Origin: Pseudomonadota bacterium
Lineage (GTDB): Bacteria > Desulfobacterota > Desulfobacteria > Desulfobacterales > Desulfosarcinaceae
Direction: 5' to 3'
Length of the DNA stretch: 8,424 nucleotides
Assembly: GCA_023435265.1 (NCBI GenBank)
Contig: JAEYRZ010000179.1
Location: 1-8,424 of the forward strand
In this document: positions 6,914-8,424 of the stretch, in pieces
Numbering within the stretch: position 1 is the stretch's first letter
How the letters are laid out: every line of letters starts with the position of its first letter
The notes under the pieces: generated by a model
What the model saw: the letters and a program-made list of their open reading frames with translations, nothing else
What the model was told of the DNA's origin: nothing
The model's database searches: none
Made by a program: the position numbers and the translations under genes

Positions 6914-7088
6914 CACTAAAGTCCCATGTTGCTGACGGGCAGGGAGCTGAAAGTTGAAAGATAGAAGCTGAAAGGAAGGTATGCTGTCCTTTTTATAAAA
7001 TCGATCCGATCCTATCTTTCACCTTCCAGCTTTCAGCTTTCTTTTCAGGTTTTGGCGCAAAGTAACTTTTAACGAGGCCATCAAGATT
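6889..7088 (+). repeat. Direct repeat TTTTA(A)CGAG-NNN-ATCAAGATT, two copies
   Basis: Copy one is at 6889-6909 and copy two at 7067-7088. They match at 19 of 21 aligned positions with one extra A in copy two. An inverted, more diverged copy of the same core is the left arm at 6734-6750. The two direct copies bracket the GCTGAAAG inverted repeat. This suggests a modular repeat in which one boundary unit is reused. Confidence 0.6.
6945..7038. repeat. GCTGAAAG-type inverted repeat with two alternative left arms
   Basis: The left side carries two copies of AGCTGAAAG, at 6945-6953 and 6966-6974. The right side carries CTTTCAGCT at 7030-7038, plus CTATCTTTCA (7012-7021) and ACCTTC (7021-7026). In one fold, the first left copy and TGAAAGATAG (6955-6964) pair with 7030-7038 and 7012-7021, leaving an 8-nt bulge on the right. 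In the other fold, AGCTGAAAG plus GAAGGT (6966-6980) pairs with 7021-7038, leaving only CAG bulged. The folds are mutually exclusive. No protein-coding sense is apparent. Confidence 0.65.
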
Positions 7089-7102
7089 TCGCGCTGCGCG
7101 TT

Positions 7103-8341
7103 TTAGGGTGCCGGTTTCTTCAGGAACAACGCGGCCGTCATCCCGACGAACGAGATTCCGCCGGCCACCAGGAACGGCAGCCGGAACGATCCGCTCAGGT
7201 CCGCCAGATAACCGCCGAATGCAGGGGCCACCGCCTGGCCGATTCCGAAGAAGAGCGTTATGAATCCAAGTCCGGCCGGCGCCAGTCGCGGTCCCACGAA
7301 ATCTCCTGCCGCCGCGGCCATGATGGTCGGAATGCTCCAGGCGGTAAGCCCGAACATGATCGCCGAAAGATAAAATCCGAAGGGCGCCTTGATCAGCGCG
7401 TAGGTGATGTAGGACAAGCCCAGCACGAAGTAGGCGAGCGCCGCACCGCGGCTGCGGCCGATCCGGTCGGAAATGCCTCCCCAGATCACGCCGCAGAAGG
7501 TGCTCAAGGCCCCCACCATAGCCCAGAGGCCCCCGGCAAACGCCTGGGTCAAACCGATCTCCTTGACGAGATAGGCGGCAAAGAAGGTCATGTAGATGAT
7601 GTAGGACGACCCATAGAAGAAATAGACCAGTCCCAGATACCAGACGGCCCCCCTGCGGTAAACGGTGGACCATTGAAGCGTCGAAACCTTTTGCCCCCCC
7701 TGAGCCAACTCCGGCCGTTCATCCCCGGAAGCGCCCACGGGGAGCAGTCCTTTTTCCTCCGGGCGGCTGCGGATCAGCATGAAAACGATTACGGAGATGA
7801 CCAGGGCGAGGCCGCCCAGGATGTACCAGGCATTCCGCCATCCCTGTACCCCGTAGTGGGTCAGAATCGGCGGCACCAGCAGGCCCGAAACGAGCGTTCC
7901 GGCGCCGATTCCCCCGGAAACGATGCCGGTGGCGAATCCTCTGCGGTGCATCGTGAACCAGGCTGAGCCGAGGGCCATTGCGGGGACGTAGGCGGCCCCG
8001 TTGCCCAGCCCGGTCAGGAACCGCATGCAGAAAGCGAAACCGAAGGACTGCGCCAGGCCGGTCAGAACGAGGGTGACGCCCAGGAAAACGAGGGCCGCGG
8101 TGATGACGGCGCGTGTTCCGAAACGCGCCGCAAAGAACCCCCCGATGATCGCCATGGCCAGATAGCCGATGAAGTTTCCCGTCCCCAGCAAACCAAGTTG
8201 GGTGTAGTCGAACGCGAGCCCGTCCTTCATCGCCGGAAGAATGATGGTATAGGCCATACGGCCGAATCCATGGGCGGCGATCGTCGTCAGCATGCCCATG
8301 AAAATTACGACCCAGCCGTAGTGGATTGTTCCTCGGCGCAT
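7103..8341 (-). CDS. Major facilitator superfamily transporter, 12 TM, substrate unknown
   Basis: A 412-residue inner-membrane secondary transporter. About twelve hydrophobic segments fall in two halves separated by a charged loop at residues ~191-230. Both copies of the MFS loop motif are present: GGFFAARFGTR at 67-77 (the usual Asp is Ala) and GGISDRIGRSR at 288-298 (intact). The HYGW opening, then GFGRMAYTIILPAM, and RFLTGLGNGAAYVPAMALGSAWF are typical of MFS carriers annotated broadly as organic-anion or YbfB-like transporters; this is not enough to name a substrate. An in-frame TTG at 8362 would add seven residues, but the Shine-Dalgarno lies inside that extension, so ATG 8341 is the start. 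It converges on the glucan enzyme gene with 387 bp between them and shares no evident function with it. The stop is TAA (7105-7103). The regulatory region is mostly beyond the right edge. Confidence 0.9.
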   Translation of the reverse strand: MRRGTIHYGWVVIFMGMLTTIAAHGFGRMAYTIILPAMKDGLAFDYTQLGLLGTGNFIGYLAMAIIGGFFAARFGTRAVITAALVFLGVTLVLTGLAQSFGFAFCMRFLTGLGNGAAYVPAMALGSAWFTMHRRGFATGIVSGGIGAGTLVSGLLVPPILTHYGVQGWRNAWYILGGLALVISVIVFMLIRSRPEEKGLLPVGASGDERPELAQGGQKVSTLQWSTVYRRGAVWYLGLVYFFYGSSYIIYMTFFAAYLVKEIGLTQAFAGGLWAMVGALSTFCGVIWGGISDRIGRSRGAALAYFVLGLSYITYALIKAPFGFYLSAIMFGLTAWSIPTIMAAAAGDFVGPRLAPAGLGFITLFFGIGQAVAPAFGGYLADLSGSFRLPFLVAGGISFVGMTAALFLKKPAP

Positions 8342-8350
8342 CGCATTCAC

Positions 8351-8355
8351 CCTCC
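8351..8355 (-). promoter_or_regulatory. Shine-Dalgarno of the MFS gene, fixing its start at 8341
   Basis: On the minus strand GGAGG (8355 to 8351) lies 9 nt before ATG 8341. It falls within codons 3-4 of the longer frame from TTG 8362, so the longer start would have no site of its own. This decides for the 412-residue product. Confidence 0.75.
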
Positions 8356-8424
8356 GTGTCAATAGAAGCCCGCTGACTTCGATTCATCGCAGGGAGACCG
8401 CCCGCCGCCGGAACGCAACACAAT

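Larger units (their letters stand above)
6716..7102. other. 387-bp non-coding repeat mosaic between convergent genes
   Basis: No credible gene lies here; short open frames are antisense shadows or run through the repeats. The stretch is much richer in A and T than the flanking genes. It holds a nested pair of inverted repeats (6734-6904), a second inverted repeat (6945-7038) and two families of direct repeats, each listed separately. No standard GC-stem-plus-T-run terminator is visible for either converging gene, so these palindromes may stand in for transcription ends. TTTTATAAAA at 6991-7000 is a perfect 10-bp palindrome with no matching -35 box on either strand. Confidence 0.75.

Noticed and set aside
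7090..7104. CGCG-CTG-CGCG followed by TTTT as a + strand terminator
   Set aside because: A stem of only four pairs is too weak, it overlaps the MFS stop, and it is 375 bp beyond the gene it would terminate.
6993..7673. Minus-strand frame overlapping the MFS gene and the repeat region
   Set aside because: It is another frame of the MFS gene continued through the repeats. Its C-terminus is the translated GCTGAAAG repeat, with no family support.
8357..8362. TTGACA on the minus strand as a -35 box for the MFS gene
   Set aside because: It lies 15 nt from the ATG and abuts the Shine-Dalgarno, leaving no room for a -10 and a leader. It is a chance match.

Overview
The window is GC-rich with densely coded genes. 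It looks like a chromosomal segment from a Gram-negative bacterium, most plausibly a Desulfobacterota (sulfate-reducer-like) genome. That assignment rests on codon bias, the combination of gene families and the style of the intergenic repeats. It is an inference, because no rRNA or other marker gene is present. There are four protein-coding genes, one cut by the left edge, and no tRNA, rRNA, CRISPR array, transposase or phage gene.

Left part (1-2352, + strand): the C-terminal ~294 residues of a eukaryotic-type UTP-glucose-1-phosphate uridylyltransferase come first. A 200-bp gap follows, holding a good sigma70-like promoter (911-938) and a structured leader with two hairpins (959-990 and 1015-1026). 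Then comes a GT4-type retaining glycosyltransferase (1087-2352).

Middle (2450-6715, + strand): a 1421-residue two-headed alpha-glucan enzyme. Its N-terminal half is a complete GH13 (alpha-amylase superfamily) catalytic domain. Its C-terminal half is a GDE_N/GDE_C-type amylo-alpha-1,6-glucosidase (GH133). This recalls the bifunctional layout of the eukaryotic glycogen debranching enzyme, but with different GH13 signatures. Together the three + strand genes suggest a UDP-glucose / alpha-glucan module: make the sugar nucleotide, transfer glucose, then remodel or debranch the polymer. The glycosyltransferase acceptor is not determined.

Right part: a 387-bp non-coding stretch (6716-7102) is a mosaic of short palindromic repeats. 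It has an outer 17-bp inverted repeat, an inner hairpin of CACAGAG units, a GCTGAAAG-type inverted repeat with two alternative pairings, and two sets of direct repeats. It separates the convergent minus-strand gene for a 12-TM MFS transporter (7103-8341), whose Shine-Dalgarno shows that translation starts at 8341. That gene appears functionally unrelated to the glucan genes.

I found no clear-cut new multigene system. The most noteworthy items are the GH13 + GH133 fusion next to a eukaryotic-type UGPase and a GT4, the structured leader in front of the GT4, and the nested repeat mosaic.
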